DNA from: Linum tenue
Taxonomy: Eukaryota; Streptophyta; Magnoliopsida; Malpighiales; Linaceae
NCBI GenBank assembly: GCA_946122785.1
Contig: CAMGYJ010000011.1
Coordinates: 40,822,513-40,886,512 of the forward strand
Length of the DNA: 64,000 nucleotides
Direction of reading: 5' to 3'
Position 1 is the first letter of the stretch; each line of letters starts with the position of its first letter. Made by a program: the position numbers and the translations under genes. This document shows positions 31,701-42,629 of the stretch, piece after piece. The notes below the pieces were generated by a model, which did not search any database, was not told the origin of the DNA, and saw only the letters and a list, made by a program, of their open reading frames with translations.

Positions 31701-31937
31701 TTCAGAAATAAATGATCAGGCTAACATTAGCTTTAGTCAAAAAGGACCATTTCGTTTTGATTATTTTTATTTTTAATGGGTTGACCACAATTAATGTTCA
31801 TTTCTAAATGAGGGATATGCTTGTCATTTTTCAAAATTAAAGGGGGAACACGCTTGTGGCGTTACTGATCATTTGTTTTGCACCCTGCTCTCAAGAGAAG
31901 TATCATAAAGCAGACAACAAATACCATTGTTATAAGA

Positions 31938-32482
31938 ACCGAACCGGATCAACGGTTGAGCCAGTAGAACCGTCAAACCAGTTATGATAGCGGTCTAATT
32001 CATTGCTTCGACGGTTATTGATGGACCAAACAATTTTTCACGGTTCGACATAAAATCAGATAAACCAGCGCGGTTTAACTAGTCCACTAGTTCACTATTT
32101 TAAGCACACAAGTTTTTAAAAAATACTTTAACGTAAACTAAAATCATTAAGCCATGATTATTTATTTTATATACGTCTTCTCATTTTTCAACATTGATGT
32201 CCTTTTTACGTGATCCACTACCAACTAGCACCATAATATTTAATTTGAATTAAAAAACTTATGATTTCTTCTGTGAGACGGTTTCATTGGTTTATTAGAT
32301 ATTTTGTTGATGATATGAATTTAAAATTGTTTAAGATCAATGATAACTTCATTCTTAAATTAGTATCATATATAAGTTTTGTATGTTATATATCATGAAT
32401 GGTTCTATCAAAAAATTTGTAACGGTTAACCATTGAACCCTAAACACTAACTTTTCTGGTTCAGCCTCCGGTTCAGTTCGGG
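31938..32482. repeat. MITE with CCGAACCGG-type inverted ends
   Basis: The left end (AGAACCGAACCGGATCAACG) matches the inverted right end (TTCCCGAACTGAACCGGAGG), and the subterminal GGTTGAGCC and GGCTGAACC segments also pair. About 545 bp, non-coding. TSD not resolved. Confidence 0.5.
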
Positions 32483-32499
32483 AAATAGAGCAAAATACA

Positions 32500-33510
<1,011 letters not shown>

Positions 33511-34810
33511 GGTGTGGAAAGCATCAAATGCCAGATTCACTATGGAAATATATATGTGAATCGGCCAGCTAGCTAGCCTTAGGAAAGAGAGTTTCATCTG
33601 CCAGCAAAGCCTACCATCGAAAAGACAAAAATCTATAGAGATGTTTTAGACATAAAAAATTCACTAGTAACATTTTCTTGGGTACATTTTGCATTATAAT
33701 AGGCGAATAAAATTAACCAAAAAATAAAATTTAAAAATTTAAAATAATTTCATAATATTTGATTAATTTATAAAATTTATCATTTTCAAATTACCCAAAA
33801 AATAAAATATATTATATATTTTTATAATTTTATTTTTTGGTTAATAGGAAAATAATTTGAATTTTTTTAATAATTTTAGGCTGACGAGGCAATGACGTGG
33901 CGTGTTGACTAACGGTCAATTGTGTTGACCGTCCAAATTTACGGTCAAACAATGTGTCTGACCAATTAAGTCCTTATGTTGCATAGTTGGGGCCAAGATG
34001 TTAATTTTGAAACCATGGAGCAAAGTTGATTATATGATCATAGTTAAGGAAAAATAAGGTATTAACCCTTTGCATAATTAACTAGAATTTCGATATTAAG
34101 TGGAGTCAAATTTAAGGTGCGAGATGAAATTTTTTTTTTATTTTTTAATTGGTTTTTATCTTCTTTGTTTCATTTTGGATTTAAAAAAATTGCACATATG
34201 GATTTAATTCGTTGTGATCTACAAAATGATATTCATTTTAATATATCTTTAGAAAAAAAAATTCGTACCACCAACGCTCTTTACCACCTAGTACCACCTT
34301 GATTTCAACTCAGTTTTTGGAAATTTTTGCACAGAAGGAACGAGTTCATCGTGATCTATTGAATCTACAAATTTTGGACCAAATATACCACCATATACTA
34401 TCATTGTATAGGTAACTGGCGATAGATGGTGATGAGAAATGATAAATGGTCATTAGTATATTCCTACTATAATGCATAAGAACCAATTCTGCACTCTAGT
34501 ATAATCTTATGTACTACCAAGTATTACCACATGGTATGGACTGGTAATAAATATCTCAATTTGTTCCAAAATATATTCAAAGCGGATGTCATTTTGAATA
34601 GCACACTTAATCAAATTTTTCTGTGCAAAAAAAATTTCAATTGTAACTTAAACGAAAGAGAAATAGCTCATTTAAATTCATTGGGGTAAAATTTAGAGGT
34701 CTTCCATAAATGGTAAGTGAGGTGTTATGCAACGTTATTGATCCATAAGTTATGCAGTGTATCCACTCCCACTTTCTTGTTCGTTCTCAAGAACAAAATT
34801 CAATCTTTTT
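33511..34810. other. Spacer with MITE fragments
   Basis: Mostly AT-rich non-coding DNA. A segment at 34490-34545 matches 9612-9650. The remainder shows no recognised element up to the Copia-2 LTR. Confidence 0.4.
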
Positions 34811-35219
34811 TGTAAACTCAATTTGAATGCAATCTGACAAAGTTTACTCAACAAACTAAGATGGAACTAAGTAATAATCTGAGCTCCCCCATTTAAATAA
34901 ACACAAGCAGATTGATTTTTTTTTTAAAAAAAGATGGAACTAAGTACATGATTTCCACATTCCAAATCCGGCTTTCCACTAACAAACTACCCTAAAAATT
35001 AGCGAACAGACTACCACTAACTCCAGCACTAATCTGATGACCTCGATGCAGACTAAAACACGATTTGGACTCATTTTGACACATAAACAAACTAAAGTGA
35101 TTGAACTAAAAATTAACCAAACGACACAGCACTAGACTCCAAACTTTAAATATGTCTTCAACCCAACTATGATCTCTTAGCAGCACCTCGGGTTTGATCC
35201 TTCCGTTCAACTTCTAACT
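34811..35219 (-). repeat. Copia-2 3' LTR
   Basis: Diverged from the 5' LTR and carrying an extra segment of about 70 bp bounded by the duplicated AGATGGAACTAAGTA. The minus-strand polypurine tract AGGGGAGGAAG lies directly upstream (35230-35219). Confidence 0.75.
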
Positions 35220-35221
35220 TC

Positions 35222-35582
35222 CTCCCCTGAATTGAAGCATTTTTCCTTCTAGCTTTCATGATAACTCCTTAGATTCAGCAAACACATCCACATCACATAC
35301 TCCCAATCTTTCTCGCATAAGTTGGAAGGCTTCAAGGCTTGGTCAACACATCAGCAACCTATTCACTGGTTCGCACCTACTCCAATACAATCCGTTCATT
35401 TAAAAGATTCCACAGAATATGAAATCTTAAATCTGTATGCTTGCTTCTTACATGGAGTACTAAATTCCTTGATAGCTTGGTAGTGGAGCTATTATAACAG
35501 TAAATTTTGTTCGTTCTCTAACACAATCCTTCATCTCATCTGCTCCGCGATTCTTCTTAGCCAAACACACTGAGTTGCCCAA
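35222..35582 (-). pseudogene. Copia-2 RNase H C-terminal piece
   Basis: Starting at the Copia-1 insertion the minus strand reads AQCVWLRRIADEMKDC (with a frameshift), the copia RNase H block that follows STAEAEF-AASYW. Further on ERTKFTVIIAPLPSYQGI and scattered remnants of the VLTKPL end are visible. Many stops. Confidence 0.6.
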
Positions 35583-35838
35583 TGTTATAAACTCGCTGCT
35601 ACGGATCGGGAAATCGCCGGGATCGACAAAGCAAGAATACGAAAGCGAGAATCGAAAACACGACACACGATTTACGTGGTTCACTAACACGATGTGTGTT
35701 AGCTACGTCCACGGGCGAGAGAGAGCCAGTTTCACTATATCTGAGGAGATTACAGATTACAGAGGAGTATGAGAAGTATTTATAGTACTTCTCCATGTGG
35801 GTCTAAACCTAATCCAATCTAGCAAAGGAAACGGTTAC
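35583..35838 (-). repeat. Copia-1 3' LTR, part shared with the 5' LTR
   Basis: These 256 bp match 39984-40239 with one difference (AACTCG against AACGCG). Beyond 35838 the two LTRs diverge, so the U3 end of this LTR is uncertain. A candidate polypurine tract AGAGGAAGAGGA (35923-35912, minus) suggests the U3 may start near 35909. A TATA box CTATAAATA lies at 35785-35777 on the minus strand. Confidence 0.8.
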
Positions 35839-35985
35839 AGACCAGGCCCAGAACCTGAACCCAAATAACATTGAGCCCATACACCGTGGGCCGGGGGCGT
35901 TGCCTTGAATCCTCTTCCTCTGAAATCTCTGATGTACTCTGCTCCTTCTCTCTCTCTCCCGCCATCAATGCCCCGTAGGGCGGAG

Positions 35986-37806
35986 TCACCCACTCAAGAC
36001 ATTCAGCAAGTCCAAGCAGTGTTGGAACTTGCCATGTGGAACCGGCTTCGTGAACATATCAGCAGGATTATCCGCGGTGCCAACCTTCTTCACCTTAATC
36101 CTCTTCTCTGTCCTCAAGAAATGATACCTCACGTCGATGTGCTTAGTCCTCTCATGGTGGACTTGATCCTTGGCCAAGCATATTGCACTCAAACTGTCGC
36201 AATACACCACTGCCTGATCATGATGTAGACCAAGATCACCAACCAGTCCCTTCAACCATATTCCCTCCTTAGCAGCTTCTGTCAACGCCATATACTCTGC
36301 CTCAGTAGTAGACAATGTCACCGCCGACTGCAGAGTTGCCTTCCAGCTCACTACAGAACTCCCAAGAGTGAATACATAACCGGTCATCGATCTCCTCGTG
36401 TCAACATCTCCAGCATAGTCCGAGTCAGAATACCCAGACACCAAGCACTCTGTATCACTTCCGAAACTAATCCCCACATCAGGTGTACCCTTAAGGTACC
36501 GGAAGATCCTCTTCACAGCCTGCCAATGCTCCTTCCCAGGTTGTATCATAAACCTGCTAACAACACTAACAGCATGTGCAAGATCAGGTCTAGTGCATAC
36601 CATAGCGTACATCAAGCTACCTACTGCACTAGCATATGGGACTCTCGACATGTACTCCTTCTCAGCCTCTGACTGCGGTGCATAAGCCGAGGATAGATGA
36701 ACATTTGAAGCACTAGGAGTATTTAAGGGCTTTGCTGAAGACATGCCAAACCTCGACAGTATCTTCTGGATGTAGCTCTTCTGTGACAAGAAAAGCTTCT
36801 TCTTCGACCTGTCCCTGTAAATCTCCATACCCAAGATCTTCTGAGCAGCTCCCAAATCCTTCATCTCAAACTCAGCACTGAGAAGCCCCTTTAACATCTG
36901 GATATCAGACTTCGACCTCGCAGCTATGAGCATATCATCCACATACAGAACTAGATATATCATCGAACCATCCTCTGCCTTGTTGTGATACACACAACAA
37001 TCATATGGACTTCTGCTGTAGCCTAGCTCAAGCATGTAACTGTCAAATCTCTTGTACCACTGCCTCGGAGATTGCTTAAGTCCATACAAGGACTTCTTCA
37101 GCTTACAAACATAGTCTTCTTTTCCCGGAACCTCGAATCCTTCTGGCTGAGTCATGTAAATTTCTTCCTCCAACTCTCCATGTAGGAAAGCTGTCTTCAC
37201 GTCTAGCTGCTCAAGCTCCAAGTCATAATGTGCCACTATTGCTAGTAGCACTCTGATCGAAGTATGTCTGACAACTGGTGAGAAAATCTCATTGTAGTCA
37301 ACTCCTTCCCTCTGCGAGAAGCCTCGTGCAACCACCCGAGCTTTAAATTTCATGCCCTCTTTGGAAGTGATTCCTTCCTTCTTCTTGTAGATCCACTTGT
37401 TTGTCACAATCTTCCTTCCCTGTGGTCGTTTGACTAGCTCCCAAGTCTGATTCCTGTCATGGGATTCCATCTCATCTCCCATTGCGGCAAGCCACTGATC
37501 AGCTTCACCGCCCGAAACTGCTTCTCTATAGGACTGTGGCTCTCCTGCATCCACTTCTTCAGCAACCTGAAATGAATACGCCACCATGTCCTCGAAGCCA
37601 TACCTCTGTGGAGGTACTCCTGCAGTCGCTCTCTTCGGTCTACCGGAAGCAATAGACTGTTGAGCTCGTGCACTGGACTCTGAAGTTTTTTGGCTCTGCA
37701 GAGACATCCTCATCATGTTGATCTTCTCCACCTTGGTGCTCAAACTCACTCTCATTGAGAGTTTGCAGCTCCACCTGCTTATCAACATTCCTGCTACCTT
37801 CAACAA
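35986..37806 (-). pseudogene. pol: Copia-1 reverse transcriptase and RNase H
   Basis: The 606-residue frame has the RVT_2 start ([40 protein letters not shown]), [37 protein letters not shown] and the catalytic [13 protein letters not shown]. RNase H follows: [54 protein letters not shown], and the end [19 protein letters not shown]. Stop after NVLSG. All catalytic motifs look intact. It is separated from the integrase only by a frameshift near 37710. Confidence 0.92.
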
Positions 37807-38614
37807 CAGTGACCTTCAACATGGGGTTAAACATAGACTTCTCATCAAATATCACATTTCTACTAAGTATAACTCGATGCTCAGAAGGTGACCAGACTCG
37901 AAATCCCTTAACTCCATCTCCGTAACCCACAAATACACCCTTCTTTGCCCTTGGGTTCAGTTTACCCTCATCCACATGATAATAAACAGGACACCCAAAC
38001 ACTTTCAGTGAGGAGTAATCAGCAGGCTTACCATACCACACCTCATAAGGAGTCTTACACTCGATACCTGTGTGAGGTCCACGGTTGATCAGGAAGCACG
38101 CCATGTTTACTGCTTCTGCCCAGAATCTTCTCTCTAGTCCAGCATTAGAGAGCATGCACCGTGCTCTCTCCAACAATGTCTGGTTCATCCTTTCTGCAAC
38201 GCCATTCTGCTGGGGTGTATCTCTAACAGTTCGATGACGGGCAATCCCTTCATCCTTGCAGAATTCGTTGAACTCAGAACTGCAGAACTCTAGACCATTG
38301 TCCGTTCGCAGCTTCTTGATCTTCTTCCCGGTCTGATTCTCCACCAATGTCTTCCACTGCTTGAACTTCGTGAAAGCCTCACTTTTCTGCTTCATCATGA
38401 AAATCCAAGTAAATCTCGAATAATCATCAATAATAGACAGAAAATACCTGCTGCCTCCAATGGACTCAACTCGTGAAGGACCCCAACAGTCGGAGTGGAG
38501 GTAATCCAGTATCCCCTTCGTCCGATGGATACCCTTCTTGGGAAACTTGCTGCGATGTAGCTTCCCAAACACACAATGCTCACAGAATTCCAAATTCTGC
38601 ACCTTGTGCCGCAA
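37640..38614 (-). pseudogene. int: Copia-1 integrase
   Basis: The frame carries the second half of the zinc-binding region (FCEHCVFGKLHRSKF) and the full catalytic core. Asp is in LHSDCWGPSRVESIGGSRYF, Asp in LRTDNGLEFCSSEF and Glu in TPQQNGVAERMNQTLLERAR, so the D,D,E triad is present. The C-terminal part reads KVFGCPVYYHVDEGKLNPRA and VFVGYGDGVKGFRVW, usual for copia integrase. It should be one polyprotein with gag-pro upstream and RT downstream; frameshifts near 38600 and 37710 break it. Confidence 0.9.
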
Positions 38615-39930
38615 AGAAGATCCCTCTTCGATAGAACTTGCATCCCCCGTTCACTCATATGCCCCAGTCTCATGTGCCAGAGAGTGGTCATATCTTCCTG
38701 TTGAACCTGAGACGATGCAACAGCAGCAGAACCAGACAACACAGACCCTTGTAATGCATACAAGGTCCCACGCTTCACGCCCTTCAGTACCTTCCTCGAA
38801 CCCTTGCAGACATACACAACTCCACCTTTTCCTTTGAAGCTGAAACCCTTGCTGTCGAGTAGACTCAAGGAGATCAGGTTCTTTGTCATTCGTGGAACAT
38901 GCCTGACATCATTCACGGTACAGAACGAACCATCATGTGTCCGAACCTTTATGGACCCGATTCCAACAACCTTGCAGACAGCTCCATTAGCCATGACCAC
39001 GTTACCACCATCTATCTGCTCGTAGGTTGTGAAGCAATCCCTGTTCGGAGACATATGGTATGAGGCTGCAGTATCCAGAAACCACACATCACCACGATGT
39101 GCCTTCTCATCTACAGCCAAGGCGAGATCGTCTTCAGAACTGTTGTCCACTTCTGCCACGGCAACTGAACCTTGTTTCTTCTGTTGCCCTCTTCTCTTGG
39201 GACAGTTGTACTTCCAATGCCCCACTTCCTTACAGTTGTGACACGCATCACCTGGCTGTGGACCGGGACCCTTGGAATTCTTGCTCGAATTCCCTTTACC
39301 AGATTTCTTCTTTCCCTTTCCACCTGTAACAGCCAAACCCGATGCCTCACCACCTGTACCAGATCCGGACGCCTTATGTCTGATCTCTCTCGTATGAAGA
39401 GCAGACCTGACATCCTCCAACGACACGCTTTCTTTACCGGCAATAAAAGAATCAACGAAATTCTCATATGAACTCGGCAAAGAAACCAGCAGGATTAGGG
39501 CAGCATCCTCGTCATCAACTTGAACATCTATATTACGCAGATCCAGCAAAATAGAGTTAAGCTGTTCGAGATGTTCCCTCAAAGGCGTACCTTCTTGCAT
39601 CCTCAAGCTGAACAACCGTTGCTTGAGATGCAGCTTGTTGGTTAGAGACTTAGTCATGTACAGACTCTCTAGTTTCAACCACAAGCCCGCGGCAGTCTTC
39701 TCAGCAGCGACTTCAATGATGACGTCATCAGACAACGATAGCATGATGGTCGAGTGGGCCTTCTCCTCCAGGGTATTCCACTCATCGTCATCGACCGCTG
39801 CCTTCTTCTATTTCGCAGACAGCGGCCCCCACAGCCCTTGCTGTTTTAGTAAAGCCTGCATCTTGATCTGCCATATAGCGAAGCTGTTCTTCCCCGTGAA
39901 CTTTTCGATCTTCATGTTCACCGACGTCAT
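38395..39930 (-). pseudogene. gag-pro: Copia-1 Gag, protease and pre-integrase region
   Basis: From ATG 39930 the protein starts MTSVNMKIEKFTGKNSFAIW. A TAG follows the 40th residue (SAK*KKAAVDDDE), after which the frame is open to 38395. Domains: UBN2-type Gag (KLESLYMTKSLTNKLHLKQR), Gly/Lys linker, CCHC knuckle CHNCKEVGHWKYNC, aspartic protease site WFLDTAASYHMSPNRDCF (DTA in place of the usual DSG) and GAG-pre-integrase (LWHMRLGHMSERG). Near 38600 a frameshift moves the integrase to the next frame. The Gag is highly similar to that of the six-LTR array (27496-31128). Confidence 0.88.
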
Positions 39931-39983
39931 TCTTCTGAATCGAAAACCCTAGCCTGATTTCCAGCCGCGGCTCTGATACCACT

Positions 39984-40380
39984 TGTTATAAACGCGCTGC
40001 TACGGATCGGGAAATCGCCGGGATCGACAAAGCAAGAATACGAAAGCGAGAATCGAAAACACGACACACGATTTACGTGGTTCACTAACACGATGTGTGT
40101 TAGCTACGTCCACGGGCGAGAGAGAGCCAGTTTCACTATATCTGAGGAGATTACAGATTACAGAGGAGTATGAGAAGTATTTATAGTACTTCTCCATGTG
40201 GGTCTAAACCTAATCCAATCTAGCAAAGGAAACGGTTACCAGTCGTAGCGGCTGATAATCCGATTCAAGTCCCTGGACCCCCACCGGGGCGTTGCCCCTG
40301 GACCCCACTCGCTGACCGGGCAGCGAGACCCCCGATTACCAGTCGTAGCGGCTGATAATCCGATTCAAGTCATATCAACA
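39984..40380 (-). repeat. Copia-1 5' LTR (397 bp)
   Basis: Begins TGTTGATATGAC on the minus strand at 40380 next to TSD CCCAA and ends GTTTATAACA at 39984 before the PBS. Its U3 holds a 36-bp direct repeat (40236-40271 and 40336-40371, period 100 bp) enclosing a GC-rich hairpin. The TATA box CTATAAATA at 40186-40178 (minus) would drive transcription leftwards. Confidence 0.88.
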
Positions 40381-40385
40381 CCCAA

Positions 40386-40932
40386 TATGAAGCTGCGACA
40401 AACTCAGCTTCAATTGTCGAGAAAGTAGTCACAAGATGTTTATTGGAGCCCCATGAGATTGCCATACCCACAAGAAAGAAGAGATAACGACTAGTGCTCT
40501 TCCTATCTTCTACATCACTAGAATAGTCACTATCTATAGATTTTGTCAGGTAGTCCTCCCCATCTTCTCTTTGTACCAGATACCATAGCTTGAAGTTCCC
40601 ATTAAATACGCCAGAACCCTTTTTGCAACAAGCATTTGTTACCTAATGGGAGTGTCTATGTATCTCGTGAGCACACATACTAAGTACATAATGTCAAGGC
40701 AAGTTGTTGTAATGTACAATAAACTCCCAATGTGTTTTTTGTACTCAGTAGCATTGATTACATGTCCATCTCCTTCCTTTATTAGCTTCACTCTTGTTGT
40801 CATAGGATTCAACGCGTAGTTGCATTCCAAAAGTGAAAACCTATCAAGTACCTCTTCAATGTACTTCTGTTGTGAAATGAACATTCTATCCTCACTCTTA
40901 CTCCCAAGAAATACCTCATTCTGCCCAGTCAA
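40386..40932 (-). pseudogene. Copia-2 RT C-terminus and RNase H start
   Basis: Minus frame 40932-40639 reads EDRMFISQQKYIEEVLDRF, NPMTTRVKLIKEGDGHVINA and YKKHIGSLLYITTT, the block after the RT YVDD motif. Toward 40386 remnants of DSDYS-like RNase H and STIEAEFVAASY lead into the Copia-1 insertion. Confidence 0.75.
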
Positions 40933-41040
40933 TCATTTCAAACTCAGCTTCCATCGAGCATTTAAAATTTCTTATCATCTCAAGGTCATTGCTTGCATAC
41001 ATCACATCATTAACATACAAGGTCACCAAAAAAAATAAAA

Positions 41041-41627
41041 GCTCCAGTCTTTTTGACAAATAAGGTTGCATACATCACATCATTAACCTCAAACCCTTAT
41101 GGTTTCTCTATATAGACCTCTTTCGTCAGTACTCCTTGTAGAAATTCACTTTTCACTTCAAGTTGGAAGCAATTCAAGCCATGAGAAGCAGCAAGTGCAA
41201 TAAATGTTTTAATGGGATCCCACATAGCCACTGGTGCAAGCACCTCAATATAGTTTATACCTTGTTTTTGGCACTACCCTTTAGCAACAAGTCTGGCTTT
41301 GAATTTATCCTCTCAACCATCTTTCTTGAGCTTGGTTCTGAACACCTACTTAACTCCAATGGCTTTTGCTCTAATAGGTAAGGTGGTCAGAAACCATGTA
41401 TCATTCTTAACTATGACAGCTATCTCCATCTTCATGGCTTCCTTCCATTTTTCCTCTAAAACAACTTCTTCAAATCGTAATGGGTCAGCTAATATAGCCA
41501 CCATTGCACACCATCCTATTACATGAAATATTATATCATAAATATCAAGATGAGCTGGTTTCTTTGTCTGGTTGGGACCTAGTTCCGAGCTTCTAGGCAA
41601 TCCTAGAACATCAATTATCTCCTCCAC
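41041..41627 (-). pseudogene. Copia-2 RT N-terminal region
   Basis: Minus frame 41627-41346 reads ILADPLRFEEVVLEEKWKEA and MKMEIAVIVKNDTWFLTTLP, the RVT_2 start (usually WxxAMxEEIxxIEKNDTWxLV). LPIRAKAIGVK then loses frame. RT blocks continue in broken frames to about 41041. Confidence 0.7.
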
Positions 41628-42284
41628 CTCATCTCCTTCATCTTTTGTAGCTAGATTTGTTGTTGGAGTTGGACTAACAACTTCTTGTAGATCATCTTTT
41701 GGACCATCTTCTAGACAATCAAAACTTGAAATTCATAAACCATCTTGGTCTTTTCCATCAGAATCGTACCATTCCTCTTCATTAGCTTCCCAAAACAGGT
41801 TGGTTAGTACTGGTTTCATATCTTAGTTTTAGGCCCAACCATGTTTTTCATTGAATTCTACATCTATACTGACTACCGTCCTTTCTATGTTTGGATTTAC
41901 AACTTATAAGCCTTTGATTCCACGGAAACTCCTAGAAAATACTCTTGTTATCAAGCTTGCTTCTTTGTTGATCTGGTACATGAATATGAGTAACACATCT
42001 AAATACTCAAAAATGATATACTTAAGGAATCTTTCTTGTCCAGACCTCCTAGGGAACTTGGTTAAGGTTAGCAATTGTGGGGCGGGCTTCTATTAAGAAC
42101 ATATGTGGTCCAAATTAAAGTTTCAAGCTAAAACTCAGCTGGTACTTTGGTATAAGCAAGCATACATCTCAACATGTTCTTTACAGATCTATTTTTACTT
42201 TCAAGAACCCCATTTTTTGAGTTGTTAAAGTGGTAGTAAGTTTCCTTCTAATACCCGTCTCATCACATATGGACTTGAATTCCG

Positions 42285-42629
42285 TTACCATAAACTCCCC
42301 TCCCCTATAAGTTCTTGTACATGAAATTTATGAAGGTGTCTCTTTTCAACCAAATCTTTGAAGTTCTTAAGCGCGGGGAGAGCTTCTGATTTTTGTGATA
42401 AGAAATACTCCCGCAGCTTTCTAGTGTAATCATCAGTCAAGGTAAGCACATACCTCTTACCACCATTAGACACTAGTGTGATAGGGCCACACATATCTTC
42501 TTGGAATAGCTGGATTTATTGCTTGCTCTCTACTGATTTTTTTAAATGGTTGCTTTGTTGTTTGTCCACTAAGCAAGTTAAACACAAGTCAGGTGTTCCT
42601 TTCAGCATTGGTAGAGTAGTCACCATTCC
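42285..42629 (-). pseudogene. Copia-2 integrase core start
   Basis: From the solo-LTR boundary the minus strand reads MVTTLPMLKGTPDLCLTCLV and DKQQSNHLKKS, the end of the GAG-pre-integrase/zinc region. After a stop comes DMCGPITLVSNGGKRYVLTL and TDDYTRKL, the first catalytic Asp block of integrase. The rest of integrase is scattered with stops to about 41700. Confidence 0.75.

Larger units (their letters stand above)
35583..40380 (-). mobile_element. Copia-1: nearly intact Tork-like Ty1/copia element
   Basis: On the minus strand: 5' LTR (40380-39984), PBS TGGTATCAGAGCC (39981-39969), gag from 39930, protease, integrase, RT and RNase H to 35986, and 3' LTR ending at 35583. The 5-bp TSD is CCCAA (35578-35582 and 40381-40385). 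Removing the element and one TSD restores the Copia-2 RNase H sequence ASYWATQCVWLRR. Domain order PR-IN-RT-RH is that of copia. GAG-pre-integrase LWHMRLGHMSERGMQVL and Gag type suggest the Tork (Tnt1) lineage. Coding damage is limited to one stop in gag and two frameshifts. Confidence 0.93.
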
